Assembly: GCF_041146795.1 (NCBI RefSeq)
Contig: NC_135188.1
Coordinates: 605,376 to 669,375, forward strand
Length of the DNA: 64,000 nt
Source: Maylandia zebra
Lineage: Eukaryota > Chordata > Actinopteri > Cichliformes > Cichlidae
Reading direction: 5' to 3'
Below the pieces are notes generated by a model, which saw only the letters and a program-made list of their open reading frames with translations, searched no databases and was not told the origin of the DNA. Below are positions 35,601 through 48,700 of the stretch, piece after piece. Position 1 is the stretch's first letter, and the number at the start of each line of letters is the position of its first letter. The translations under genes were made by a program, and so were the position numbers.

Positions 35601-38403
35601 TATTTGAAAACATTTGATCGTTTTGAATTTGATTAGAGCTACGTGGTTTAACAAAAAACTGATGGGATGGAGGCCAAAAAAAAAAAGCTTGAAAAGTAAG
35701 CAGTACTAAAAAGAAATAACTGGGGGGAAATTCACATCTAATGAAGTTAACTGATAATAGGTCAGTAACATGATTGTGTGTAAAAAGATGATGTTAGAGA
35801 GGCAGAGTTTCAGACGTGTCGATGAGCAGAAGCTCACTAAACTGCACAAAACTGAATGTTTCTCACCACAAAGAAGACTGAATATCTCATCATTCACAGT
35901 AAATAATATCAGCACAGCTGGAGATTCTGGAGAAACCTCCTTTTGGGGCAAAGGGACAAGGAGAAAATCAATATTGGCTGCCCTTCAGTTCCAGGCCCTC
36001 AGGCTGCTCTGCATTCAAACCAGACATGGAGCCCTGGCATAGCTGACCTGGTTGTGCAAACGACCTGTATGCCAAAGGGCTGCAGTAGCCTGGGTGTGCG
36101 TCTGCCCTGGGCTGCTTCCTTACTTTGTGTCCCTCCTGTTTGCTCCTGTCAGAGATAAACCGTCATAATTCTGTCACCGTGTCATCAACAAATGCATGTC
36201 AAAGCATCATAATGTAAAGACAAGGCGTATGTGAACATGATCCAGGACAAAGCTCGTTTAAAATGGACTGGAGCCAAGTGGGGAAACAGTCCTGTGGTCA
36301 GACAAATCAAAGTTTTTTGGAAAACATGAACACAGCATCCTTCAGACTAAAGAGGAGAGGGACCGTCCGGCTTGTTATCAGTGCTCAGTTCAAAATCCTG
36401 CATCTCTGAGGGTGTGGGGGTGCGGTAGTGCAGCCTGCACAGTTCCATAGACACATAGGTGCACACAGTGGCAACATGGCCCAGTGTCCCATCACTGGGA
36501 CTCAAGCAGGCCATAGCGGACTTGTAGATGGTGAGAGTATAATCTCTGGACTTGGAGCAAGCAGTCTGTACGTAGCACGTACCAGTCTGTGTCCACACAC
36601 TGACGACTGCCTTGCACTTTCTAGATTCTGGCTCTTTGTCCTTTTCCCAAAAATGAAGTTAGAGTTGAAGTATTATTGCAGTGACACACTGGAGGAGATC
36701 CATCATGTGCTGCAGATGCACAAGTGCAATGGAACAGACCGGGACTTCCAGGAAAGGAGTTAAAAATAGCAGCCATGCTAGTCTCCTGTCTAAGGAGGCT
36801 TCTGATAAGGAGAAAGCAACTAATTTTAAACTGGGTATGATTTTTAAGCAAAGTCTTCAAAGGACTCAGTGGCACTCTATTTCTTAAAAATGCTTTTATT
36901 CCTATAAAAAAAAACCCTCCAGTGTGTTTTGGCGCACAAGCTTTGATCAAGCAGTGAATCAAAGTTCATTAAAGCACTCAATCTTCCCTAGCCACAAGTG
37001 GCACGCTTCCACCTTGGGTGAGAGTGGAATATTCCACAAGCGAGGCTGGACAGATGTCAACACCAAACCCAAAACATTCACCAAAGCCGATCCAGACGAC
37101 ACGAACGCACAGCAGCACCAGCCACAGTCAACATGAAAGCATCTCCAAAGGAAAATAATCTTTGTAAAAAAAGTGTATGGTTTCTGAGTTTTCATGGGCA
37201 GAGCCTGGTAAATGCTCCTTATGACCTTAAGCTGTTGGTGAGGCGGATCTTGAGCTTAAGAATTAAAACAGGATAAAAAATGTCCCCTCAAGAAAGTTTA
37301 CTTGACCAAAGCTCCTCTGTAACCACAATAACACTGAACTGCAACAAATGTATGTCACATGCCTGCACTAAAGGGACAGTCCTATGTTTGCACAAAATCC
37401 TTGTGCGCTGTTGTTTCAGCACCCCATCACCAGGTGGATCACACGGAACATCTATGATTCCCCAGTGAAGGACTACGAAAAGATGATGGCTGCGATCCAG
37501 ATTGAAAAGGAAAAAGCAGACATGAGGTGGGTGTTACTGCCAGTGTGCTTCGTGCGCTTCACCATCAACACAAACACATGAATTTAAATGCTTTTAGAAG
37601 ACGTGTCTGCTTGGCTCATATACACCACACGATACACTGATGTGCTACAGCTGGTGTTTAGCTGTTTATGTAGTGTAACCAACAGTGTCTTGATATTGAG
37701 TTTTACAGAGGGAAGCATCCAAGAGAGAGTTTTTAACTGTCACAGAGGTTTACAAATGTGCTTTACAGCACAAATGGGAAACAGCAGTTTGCTACCACCG
37801 TCATGGAAAACTCACTACAAACGCTAAAGCGGCAGCCGTTCTTAAGTGTGTCCAGTCATGGAAAGCACCAGAACATGATGCAGTTCTGGTGCAGGGAGGG
37901 ATCCTGAAAGGGCGTGCAGAGCAGCTGCATTCCTTGATAATAGCATTCTTCCACTGATGTGGAAAACCTCAGTTTTTTGTTTTTCTTCTCTCTCCAAAAG
38001 AAAACAGGTGCAGGCGAGCCTATGAGGGAACCATCTTTGGCTTTTTCAGAACACGCTCTCTGAAAAATATGCAGATTGGTTATTGAAATTGGTAAATTTA
38101 ATAAGATTGGTAAATCTTGAGGAATCAATTTAAGTGTGTGTGCTGCAGCTGTGACAAATGTAGTTCTTTGTTATTTTACGAGCATCGTACATTATTAGTC
38201 TTCCATACTTAACCGGTTGCTCATTTCTAAAGCATGGTGTTACATTCTCCGCCTCTTTTTATTCATGATTTTGTTGTCACAGACTGACGCAGCTGGAGGT
38301 GCGTCGCCATATGAGGCAGCAAGGAGACGGCCCCTGGTTTCAAGTGCCGACCCTTAACAAGGAGCTAATTGACAACAGCCCCAAGTCATCGCCTGACCAT
38401 TAA
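32647..38403 (+). CDS. ndufb5: NADH:ubiquinone oxidoreductase subunit B5 (complex I SGDH), complete gene
   Basis: Accessory subunit of the membrane arm of mitochondrial complex I. Coding exons: 32647-32764, 34302-34384, 34930-34996, 35115-35176, 37420-37526, 38283-38403, joining in phase to 185 codons (human 189). The N-terminus ([20 protein letters not shown]) resembles a mitochondrial presequence. Then come [20 protein letters not shown], one membrane segment ([20 protein letters not shown], exon 3), [18 protein letters not shown] and a C-terminal basic helix. Polyadenylation signal at 38468-38473. Intron 1 carries a hAT MITE and a LINE fragment, intron 4 a Tc1 relic and a partial copy of exon 4. 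Confidence 0.95.
33213..33438. mobile_element. hAT-type MITE, copy 1
   Basis: 226-bp near-palindrome with ends CAGGGGTAGGGA and TCCCTACCCCTG. It is flanked by ctttaaac (33205-33212) and ttttaaac (33439-33446), an 8-base duplication with one mismatch, as expected for hAT. Inside, the motif tgtcctgcaggttttagat (about 33248) returns inverted near the other end. It has no coding capacity. The copy at 56.7 kb is in the opposite orientation. Confidence 0.75.
33465..33815 (+). mobile_element. 5'-truncated LINE 3' fragment
   Basis: Degraded non-LTR retrotransposon sequence: translated pieces [13 protein letters not shown] and [18 protein letters not shown] match the C-terminal region of fish LINE reverse-transcriptase proteins. 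It ends in a stretch like ctctaaagggaacagcca. Frameshifts and stops are frequent. It lies immediately after the MITE, in ndufb5 intron 1. The clade is not resolved. Confidence 0.6.
35482..35526 (+). repeat. Partial duplicate of the ndufb5 intron 3/exon 4 junction
   Basis: 45 bp matching 35087-35131 with three mismatches. The source spans the last 28 bases of intron 3 and the first 17 of exon 4. In the copy the acceptor gtag has become gtcg, so it should not splice. It lies in intron 4, about 300 bp after the real exon. Confidence 0.85.
35870..36470 (+). mobile_element. Tc1/mariner-like DNA transposon relic (family B)
   Basis: Decayed transposase sequence in ndufb5 intron 4. Recognisable blocks are ggagattctggagaaacct (35920), gaaaatcaatattggctgcc (35962), gtcctgtggtcagacaaatc (36289) and aagaggagagggaccgtccg (36350). 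The second-last block encodes the typical VLWSDES-type catalytic stretch. Frames are broken throughout and the 3' part fades out. It belongs to a different Tc1-like family from the relics at 15, 30 and 53 kb. Confidence 0.6.
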
Positions 38404-38479
38404 TCCAGATGTTTCTGTCATCTGTACATCAATCTCACTGTTTGTACATTTTTTCCCTTATTGCGTGAATAAAGTATCT

Positions 38480-39735
38480 ATCGAACTCTGATATTCATGT
38501 TTTAGCGTGTTAATTCAGTTCATGCAGCAAACACCTTTACCGTGATGATATTCCAGAGTTACAGATGATCGGGGACTGGCAGCTTGTGTCAGAGCAGGAA
38601 ACCCACTGAGACCCCCTGTCTTCAGTTTGTGTGAATACTTCTGAGCTGAAATCATCCAATAAAGTTCAAGTTGAAGAGTAAATCAAATGTGCATAATATC
38701 TATAATTACTTTTTTTTTTTTCCATGAAGGAGTTTGAATTTTCTCTGTCGCGTGCAGTTAGTGGGGTTAATTAGTGACTCTAAAAGTCTCCTATGGTTGT
38801 CCGTCTCTGTATCAGCCCGGCATCGAGCTGACAACCTGTCCAGGATATACTTGGCCTGTTGACAAAGATCAAGATATATCCAAATGCTTAGCCAGGGCTG
38901 AGAAAGCTTCAGCCAAGTGCAATTAAAAACAAATTGCACCTTACATTTATTTGTACTGTAAATTCTTCCAGATCTCTGAGGAAGGTTGGTCTCCTGTTGG
39001 TTTATAGTTTATTTTCTTGCGATGAACACGAGCGTCCACCGGGTGGCAGAGCTCTGCAGACAAGACTAGCCTGGTCATGCGGACAAAGGGCTTCTTTAGA
39101 CACACGCAGCACAAGTGGACTTAAAATCACATATTAAAAATAAAAATCTGCCATCTGCAGTATATTTTTTGTTTATTTACTTATTATATTCGCAAAATCC
39201 TGCAGAGCAATGACATTTCCTGCTCTCTCTCTTTTTTAAACAAACCGACTGCAGATTGATAAAGGATCAGCAGCAGCTACTAAAAATCAAAGTGTCCTCC
39301 ATAATCACGCACTTCCTGAATCCTGGAAGCTGGAAACATGCTGTAGTAAATGTGGGCGGCTTTATGAATCATCCTCAGAGGCGGGAGGGGCCTTCTCGTA
39401 AAACATCCCCGTGAGCAGGAGCAGCACAGCGGCGTCACCACAGCCAACAGCAGCAATGTAATTTCTGCGCAGGTCCGAGATTTTTCTTTTTTTGTGTGAT
39501 GGGAGACAGGAAAAAGAATAGAAACACAAAAGAACAACATTAGCTTTGCGCCGCACCGTGCAGCAGCCTGCCTGCCTCCACCCCTCGGTCATTTTATTTT
39601 TATGTTTTTCAGCGTCACATCCCCCTGGTCGGAGGAATGTAGAGACGGAGTGCTTTAAAAATAGCATCCTCTCCTGTGACAGGCGCTGCCCCGGAGGCTC
39701 CGCAGCACTGTGGTGCGAGAAGCAGGAATGCGAAG
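38480..39735. other. Intergenic interval between ndufb5 and usp13, with the usp13 upstream region
   Basis: No gene seen between the ndufb5 polyadenylation signal and the usp13 start. The last 400 bases before usp13 are richer in CG and GC boxes (for example gaggcgggaggggcc near 39380) and lack a TATA box, fitting a CpG-type promoter on the plus strand. No defined start site is visible. Confidence 0.4.
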
Positions 39736-42700
39736 ATGGCTGCAGACCTCGGAGAGCTGCTGGTCCCATACATGCCCACCATCAGGGTCCCCAGAACAGG
39801 AGACCGGGTGTTCAAGAGCGAGTGCGCCTTTTCTTTCGACTCTCCCGTAAGTGTGCCTGTCGCCCCCTTCCACACACACACACACACACACGGTGCGACA
39901 CGAGCGGCTTGTTTGGGGAGAGAAAGTGCGTCGCAGGCGAGCTGACAGCTTGTTTTGCACGAGCTCAGCGGCGCACGTGAATCTGCTGTAAATGAGCGTG
40001 TTTCCATGGTCACCGTCCCCGCGAGCTTGAGAGGGGAAAAGACAATTAAAGGGTGTTTACGTCTCAGGCGAAAGAGATGAAAGGGGTTTCCTTTGTGTCC
40101 ACTTCACACCACCCCACTACTACTGGAGGTCCACACGCAGGCCAGTTAGACCAATAAACGGAGCCACACACCTACACCTGCCTGAAGCTGGGCTCCCCCT
40201 CCAGCAGCAGCACACTGAGTTCACTGCTCCACTCTTGGCCTTTTATAGTCTGTAATTTGTCTGAAAATGGCCTAAAGTGCGTCAGTGGTGCTTGGCTGGA
40301 ACTGTGTCCACGGTGATGTTTCTGTTCTCAAACAGGATTTGTACACGTTTAAAGACCCTAATGGTGTTGTTTTGGTTTTTAGTAGCTTTTATGGGGTCAC
40401 ATGGTGTCTCTGCAACACTGTGACTATAATGAGTCAAAAAGTGAAAGATTTAATGCTTCTGCTATATGAAAATGCTTATTCTGCTTTATTTTTGTCATTT
40501 TACTTTTCTTCTGTGAATAGGACAGCAGGGACATCATGAACACAGCTGCTGCTTTACTTTATTTGAACCTTTAAGGGGTTTCATGCGCTGATGATTCAGT
40601 TCTTCCTGTACGTGAACTGAACCCTGCATTTTTGTATCTGTCACAGGTACCCTTCCTACCTGTGACAGATATAAATAACATTTCTTTGCCCCAATGAAAT
40701 CTCGCTTTCTCGACTGAACCCGTTTTTAAAGGTGACTCAGCTGTCTGGAGTTTGTCATGTTGGCCTGAGGACTGGGTTATTTTTACCCTTGCACTGTTGA
40801 GGCTCATATGTCACTCTGGGCCACTTAAAGGTTTATCAGTCGCAGATTTAGGTTAACTTTGAAGGTGTATTTTCCAAGTGTGTTGTTTTCCCATGTGAAG
40901 TGAACTGTCAAGGAAAGGAAAAGGTTGATTATTGTAGATTTGAAAGCATGTTTAGGTGTCTGTCACTGTTCATGTGGACATTTTTTGATAATAACAAGAT
41001 GACCAAAGAATTGTGTTCTTCTCTCAAAGACATGACACAAGTCAGTCTCAGCTTATGGGCTGTTACTAAAGGTAAAAATCATTCTCCCAAGAGCTCAGAC
41101 ATGTTGTTAATGAAATAGTCTGCCTGTAATGGGATGCTTTTCAGTTTCAGAAACAACAGCATAAAATTGTTGTATCATGTTGCTCGTATGAAGCCTGATA
41201 TGAGACAATAATCAATTACTTTCCTTGGCTTAAATGACCTGTCAGAGGAGGCATTTGCATTAAAACTAATGCTTGTCAGCAGCACAAATGCTGAAAGGTG
41301 GAAAGTTTTTGGTGCAAATAATAATTCTTTGAGCGAGAAAGAGTTTGGAAAGTGTCAGAATCACATCTCTGTGTTTGATGTTACCGTGATGAGTTTGGCA
41401 AACTGGGCAAAATAGAAGATCCTGAAATTGTTCCCACGGTAAGAAATATTTCAAATGTGCTCATAGTGTGCCAGTTGTTGTTGTGCCAGTTGTGCTTTCT
41501 CATTGTTATTGTTTGTTTTGCTCCGCAGGAGTCTGAGGGAGGCCTGTATGTGTGTATGAACACATTCCTGGGCTTCGGTCGAGAACATGTGGAGCGACAT
41601 TATCGCAAAACAGGACAGAGCGTTTACATGCACCTCAAACGGCACGTCAAAGAGGTGCGTCTTCCACCTGCTCCATGTGCTTTGTCGGGCGTTGATTGTA
41701 AATACAGACTAAAGTAGAATTCAGAGCACAGAAATCATCTTTGTTTCTAAAGTGCTTTTCAAATCCTGTTTATAGAGCACGTTTGAATCCGTAGCACATA
41801 AAGGTAATTCATTTAATAGAATTTAACAGAGTCGAACAGAAAAGCTAAAAAAACAACTCCTGAGTAAAACCAGTGATGTGTGGAATATTGATTCATATAT
41901 TTAAATGATGATTGTTAACACATAAGACCAAATTAAATCCAGATTTCTTGCGCACAAAAATAATCACAACGTGTCAAGTTGTAAAAGCGTTTTATCGCAG
42001 ATGTAAACTGAGAGAAATGTTTATGAAAAAAGTGTCTGGAGAGCGAGTAGGCCAGGTGCTTGAGTTTTGGGAGAGGAACGTCATCCCGGCCCTGTCTGAT
42101 GCAGCCTCCCAGTTGCTCCACGGTCCTACATCTGCTCGGTCATATTGTTCATTTCAATAAGTGTTTCCAGTTGGTGAAGCTGGACTGCAGGCAGGTAGGC
42201 CAGTTCAGGACACAGACTCTCCTCCCACAGAGGCTGATGCAGCATAATAGATGCAAGTTAGCATCGTCTTGGTAAATGTATTTGTATAGCGCTTTTCTAG
42301 TCCCTAAGGACCCCAAAGCACCTTACACTACATCCAGTCATCCACCCATTCACACACACATTCACACACTGGTGATGGCAGCTACATTGTAGCCACAGCC
42401 ACCCTGGGGCGCACTGACAGAGGCGAGGCTGCCGGACACTGGCGCCACCAGTAGGCAACGGGTGAAGTGTCTCGCCCAAGGACACAACGACCGAGACTGT
42501 CCAAGCCGGGGCTCGAACCGGCAACTGTCCGATTACAAGGCGAACTCCCAACTCTTGAGCCACGATCGCCCGCTGGGCCCCTATGGGTTCATTTGCAAAT
42601 CATTACACCCCCCCCCTGTTTGTGTGTAACACTTGATGTTTTCAGGCCTGTTTCTCACCTCTAACTTTCCTCACTGAACGTTTTTCTAGTTTTTGTGTGT

Positions 42701-45700
42701 TTGGAAAATTCCAAGAGTTAACTTGGTAATTTGCTACTAATTATGTGGAAAGTTGAGGATTTCTTTAACTTGTAATAAAGAGATTAAAATCTATTTTTCT
42801 TAGTTTGCTGAACACGCCGTTAAAACCCACAATTCATCAAGCTGTGATGTTTTTAAGATTGGACCAGTGAGGTGTGCTTCAGTAAAACATGAGTAAAAAC
42901 AATTTTCCAATTGGAAAGCAACAATAAGACGAGCATTACAAAAGTGAAACGACTGAACCCATTTATATCACAACAGAATTTATTACTGTAGAGTTTTATT
43001 ACAATTAATGATGTTTTGTCCAAAGACTGTAACGTTACGCTTTTGTTGAGACTGAGCCACAGAGCTGCTGAGTCATTTAAGGGAACAGTCTTTGCAAAAG
43101 TATCACATCTGAACCAAAACATGCTTCACTTTTGTCTTTCTATGAAAACTGGATGGTGACCGACAAAGATCAGAGCTGCTGCCTCTAATTGGCTTCTGCT
43201 CTGCTTTGTAGAGAACTGCTATTTCAATGCCTGGATCTGTCCACAAACAGCTGCTCACATTCTGCAGGCTCCTGTGTCTGCTGGGTTTTTTCCCATGGGT
43301 CCACTCGGTCTCAAGCGTGTCAGCATTCTCCGTCTTTCTGCCCTGTTTACCCACCGAGAGAGGCTCATTCAGGCCAACCTGATCAAACTGAAAGGAAACC
43401 AGTTGGTGGCGCTGTGGAGTTGTGCTGCCAACTGATGATTCTGCAGATTCACGGTCCTAAGCCATTCAATAACTGTGTCAAAGCTAAAATATGTTAATGT
43501 TACTATTCTTTGTTTTTGTGTTCATGCTGCCTTTTTGATCGCACTTGACGACATTCAATGAAGAGACAATTGCAGCAGAGGCAGAAAAAGACCATGACAC
43601 ACACTACAGGCAAAGACAGGCCCACACATGATGTAAACAGTATCTGTCGTACTGAAGCACTTTATTAATCATCCTGTATGTTGACCCTGCCATGGTCGGG
43701 GTTTTCCGCTTGCCTTGTAAACTGACCCGGCACCTGGAACGTCCAGCATCTATTCCTAACAAAATGACAACTATCTGGATTGGCTTTAGCACGGCATAAA
43801 AATGTGTTTTTTCAAGTAATTCTGGATGTCTGTGCAGGGTGCTGAAAGGTGTTTAAATGTGATGTTTCCTACAGAAAGCCACCGGAGCTGCTGGAGGCGG
43901 CGCCATCCCCAGAAGAAGAAATGGAAAAGTGTTTCTAGGTAAGACCGAGGCAGTGGTGCAAGTAGAGTTTACAGCCTTATGAATATAAGTAAAAGCATTC
44001 AGGGTTTTACTTCACTGGTACAAGAAACTCACTAAATGCTCCTTTCCTCACCACGAGACCTATCGTCAGAACTTAAATGTACCAGAGTAACGACGATCAT
44101 GTTTACGGATTTTGTAGCATGAGAACAGGAAAATGAGTAATCAACTGTTTATACTCCAGCAGAGGCAGGATTAAAGCACTAAATCATACCTGAACAGTAA
44201 ATCTCGTTGATTGGTGTTTGCAAAAGTGCAGCTCCAGAAGTAATTTACTGTTTTGGTGGTTTAATGTTAATGTGGTCAGAAACGCATCTCCTGCTCTGTC
44301 GTGACCCTCCAGCCGCCCCCTCTTGCCAGCCTTTACCCAAAGCGTCAGATATTCCTCATGATGTGTCCCCTCCTCTTCTTCCTCCGCTTCATCTTGTTCT
44401 CTAAATATAGCTCATTTATTTGTAAATGTGGTTGGTAACTGTTCTAAATCAAATCCTGGCCCGCTCCCCTTCATCTCCGCCTCTTTGGGGGTGCGGAGAG
44501 GGAGAGTCGCCGGCCTCTCAGCTGCCACCGCCTGTCAACCTCCCGTCCAGGCTGCTGACACGCTTCTGCTGCAGCTATGACGCTGCGCCCAGAGGACCAG
44601 GTGACTCTGCCTCCTTCCTGACGGAGGAATTCCTTCCACTCCATGAAGGGTAGATTAGATCAGCCCTCCAGCCATTACCTGCCTCTTCCTGAGGACTCCT
44701 TCTTTGGAGCAGTTCTTCCTGTTATCCTTTTAAGATCTTGAAGTGACAGCGGTTATGTACGTATCCGCCATAATCCCCACGTTGGTCCAGTGATCTAATT
44801 AAGGCGCTAGCTGCTGACGTCGCATGCAATCAGTAGGCATAACAGCATTGTCAGGGTTAACCTATGATCCTGTTTCCCACTGAGTCATTATGCACGTTTA
44901 GGCTGCAGTGGAAAACAAATGCTCTGTATGGAGGGTGATCAAAACCCGCTCCTTAGAAATCCGCTACTGACTAAAGGAACAAATCATCATCTCAAATTCA
45001 AGCAGAAAAGAACATCAAGTAAAGATATTTCAGAACAAACTCAGTGGCAGCTGACTGTTTGCTTCCTCCCTGAAAGATTTAGAGCTGAACCGTGATTTTA
45101 ACGGGGAGGACTATGAATACGAGGATGAGGCCAAGCTCGTCATTTTTCCAGACCACTTCGAGATCCCCTTACCAAATATTGAGGAGTTGCCCGCTCTGGT
45201 CAGTGAGTCGGTGTTACCGTTACAGTGCACGCTGATGGTTCCCTGAGTGGCCACCCCGTCTGTCTTGTAGAGCCACCATTTGGTCTCAATCCATATGTTT
45301 TACATTCAAGGTTCAAAAACATCTGTGAAAATTCAAAAACGAACTTCATTATAGAGGATTGGTGGGTGACCTGTGAGATGTACACCTTTGCAAACATTTC
45401 GGGGAACCATGTGGTGCACCTGTATGTGCCTTGTTTTCTGTGTTTACTGCTTGCATGGAGCACAGAAGAGACTTTTCACACATTTATTCGTTAGTTTGGC
45501 TTTTAGAGCTTGGCTTTGGCACGACCTCGACGTCTGTTTTATTATTTAATGCATGTGCGATTTCATGTTGCCGCGGTGGAAAATATTTAATTGTACAGTG
45601 TAATAAAAGAGCAGGTGTGTTTTGCTGCTGGATTTTTCTTAACTCTTTCGGTGTTGAATCAGTCATGTGACGTGGCACACACTTCCTTTTTTTTGCACAA

Positions 45701-48700
45701 ATCTTGCATGACCTCTTTGGCTCTTTTCTGTGGTTCTGAGCTTTTATGTTCAGTTGTAAGAAAATAATTGCTGAAATAAAATACTGACCGCTGACTCTGC
45801 TGACGTCCAGGTGACCATCGCCTGTGATGCAGTACTCAATGCACCATCAGCTTACAAGAAACAGGAGCCTGAGTCCTGGGAGGAGGAGATCCAGGTGTCT
45901 CGGCATGCCAGAAGCCTCAGACAGCTGGATAACGGGGTCAGGATCCCACCCAGGTCGGAGTGAAGTCTGTGTTATTCCCTGTATGCTGTCAATACAAATA
46001 ACGGCAGTAAGAAACAACAGCTCTATATAGCACCATGATCACTTTGACCTTCAGATCAATGTACTGACTTTGAAGAGGTCAGAGGTCAAATCTGACACGT
46101 ACTTTGTGTATGTCAACAATAATCACGACACCACAGAATTCTGGTTTCAAAGTTACGGTTTTTGTCCGTTTTTGACCACGAAGCCATTAAGTTGACTTTG
46201 AAGGCATCTCTGGATAGAAGTCCAGTTTATTCAGGTTATTGTGTTTGCAAACAGAATGATGGCACGCACACACTACAAAAACCTCGTTAGTGAAGCCAAA
46301 ACGAAATGTGAACCATATTTCACATTTGACACTTCATTGATCAAAGTAATCTTTGGTTTCCACCTATTAAAGGCTTTGCTGCGTACTTTATTATACGTGT
46401 CTGAATAGGCATGGATGTAAACGTCTATGTTTTTAATGATTCTATATAAGGAAAGTCTTGTATTTGTAGTCTTTGTTTCTGTTGCTTTGATAACTAAAGA
46501 ACAGGAGAGAACCTGTAAATCCGACGACTTTCACCCCTGTTGTTGAGGAAAATGCAATGTTGCAGTAAAAGTCTAAGTGGCTCGGATGGAAAAGCTGCTT
46601 GAAGATGTTTCACCTCTCATCCGAGAAGCTTCTTCATTCTAGGGTCAAATGGTGGAGAGTCCCAGATTGACTGTTTTGACCTTAGAACTCAGATGAGAGG
46701 TGAAACGTCTTGAAGCAGCTTAAAGGAGTCCAGACGCTTCTCCATCTGAGCTCCTTAGACTGCTGTGACCTGGATGACTGAGAAGCTTCACAGACATTTT
46801 GCAGTCAAAAGTGAGGCTTGGCACGACTGAGTGATTAAAAATGGCACATCAACAACACGAGTCTGTTTTGTTGTCTGCAGTGGCTGGAAGTGTCAGAAGT
46901 GTGAGATGAGAGAGAACCTGTGGCTGAACCTGACAGACGGAGCGGTGCTCTGTGGGAAGTGGTTCTTTGATGGGAGCGGTGGTAACGGCCATGCGCTGGA
47001 GCACTACAGAGAGACCAACTACCCTCTGGCTGTCAAACTGGACACCATCACCCCCGATGGAGCAGGTCTGGGACTCTTGATATCATCACGAGAGCCGTTC
47101 CACGAATCCAGAATTTCATTTATTTCACGTTGTCAGTGATCCTTCCTTTACATTTGTTTTGATCTTTAATGCAAAGAAAACTACAGAAAACTTGTAGTTT
47201 AGATCAAATTTATGGTAGTGTTTAAAACACAATAATATGTAGTTAAACTCGCTTCGTTTTTAAAAATTTGACATAATGTGTAGCATCGTGTAGCTATAAT
47301 AATAATTTCACCTACCGACTGTCCGATCAAAGTTTTGTTCCTGAAGCTCACACAGTGACTCTTGGAAATACAAAGCAAGATCTCATCCATCTGTAGTTCA
47401 TTTCTAAAGCGAGTAAGTTACCATCCCAACAATGAATCTTGTTGTAGTGATTAACTGCTCTTTAAATTTCAGACATCTATTCGTTTGAGGAAGAAGAAGC
47501 TGTGTTGGACCCGCACGTATCAGAGCACCTGTCACATTTTGGAATAGACATGCTACAGATGCAGAAAGGAGTAAGTTAGCTGCTTTGAGCCTAAAACATC
47601 TAAAACACATCAAAGAAATCAGTAATAATCAGTCAATTATCAAATCAATAACAAACGCACACCACGCTTCACTGCTGCAGCTACACACTGAACATTTTCA
47701 TTGGAGTTTTACAAACATTTGTTACATTTCTTTACGTGAAATAAAGAAAACTTTGAAGAGATGTAGCGCTGTTAAATTCACTGAGAGGTTTATGACACAG
47801 CTGCCCTAAATCACTGCTATTTAAATGTAGTAATTGGTGTTTCTGTAATGGTTAATGCTATGGAAGAGGACTCCAGTGGCCCTAATCCTCTCCCATATTA
47901 ATCTGTATGAGTGAAGCACACTATTATTTTTGATTAAAATGCCAAATTACACAAATTGACTTGCATTCCTACAGTGGTTGAATATTATGCTTGATTGATT
48001 TGAAGTTTTTGAAAGAGCTGTAAATATTTATGTTTTCTTGTTTGTATGTCAGATGCTCCAATAAATTTGATGAACACTGTATTTAAATCGTGCCAATAGG
48101 TGTCAGTCCCAAAAACATCAGTCTGGGGTTTTTGGGGATATTTCAATCAAAACAATCCACATTTAAAAGAACAACATCTCAGAGTTTAGTTTAGTACATG
48201 AATAAAAAGTGTAGGACTGATTTGGATTGACCTGCCTGGATTCTCCAACGCTGTTTTTGGTCTAACCAGGCGTTTTTCATGTGGGGTGGAGTTTAAAAAC
48301 CATAATAGACTTTCCAGTCAAATTCTCTCCAGCTTTGAGAACCAGATGAAGACTCTGTTTCTCCCAAAAGGTGTTTCTAATATAGCTTCCCTTTTCCCCC
48401 TTCAGACAGAAAACGGGCACCACACAGACAATAAACCCCGGCCGCGAGTCAGCGAGTGGGAGGTGATCCAAGAGTCGGGCATGAAGCTGAAGGAGGTGTA
48501 TGGCTCTGGTTATACAGGCATCAAAAATCTGGGAAGCAGCTGCTACCTTAGTACGGTCATGCAGGTCCTCTTCAGCATCCCAGACTTCCAAAGGATGTGA
48601 GTAATATCTCGTATGTCAGATGTTATTGATTCTGTACTGGTTTCACAGAAAGACTGCTTTTCTTTAGAGCCAGTTTAAAAATGAGGTCTTGTTACCACAG

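Noticed and set aside
39362-40013. Overlapping minus-strand frames of 132-135 codons at the usp13 promoter
   Set aside because: CpG-rich promoter sequence and exon 1 antisense; no recognisable protein and no splice support.
42500-42573. tRNA gene (A and B boxes on the minus strand)
   Set aside because: The tRNA-like head is joined to a repeated body and tail shared with the copy at 25.2 kb, and no complete cloverleaf is apparent; it is a SINE.
45196-45204. Alternative usp13 exon 4 end using the stronger donor at 45202 (gtgagt)
   Set aside because: Using it would add four bases and break the frame into exon 5, whereas the weak gtcagt donor at 45199 gives the conserved LPALVTIACD join.
46693-46721. 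Hammerhead ribozyme
   Set aside because: gatgagaggtgaaac has the right flavour, but stem II would be one or two pairs and no matching cleavage stem was found.
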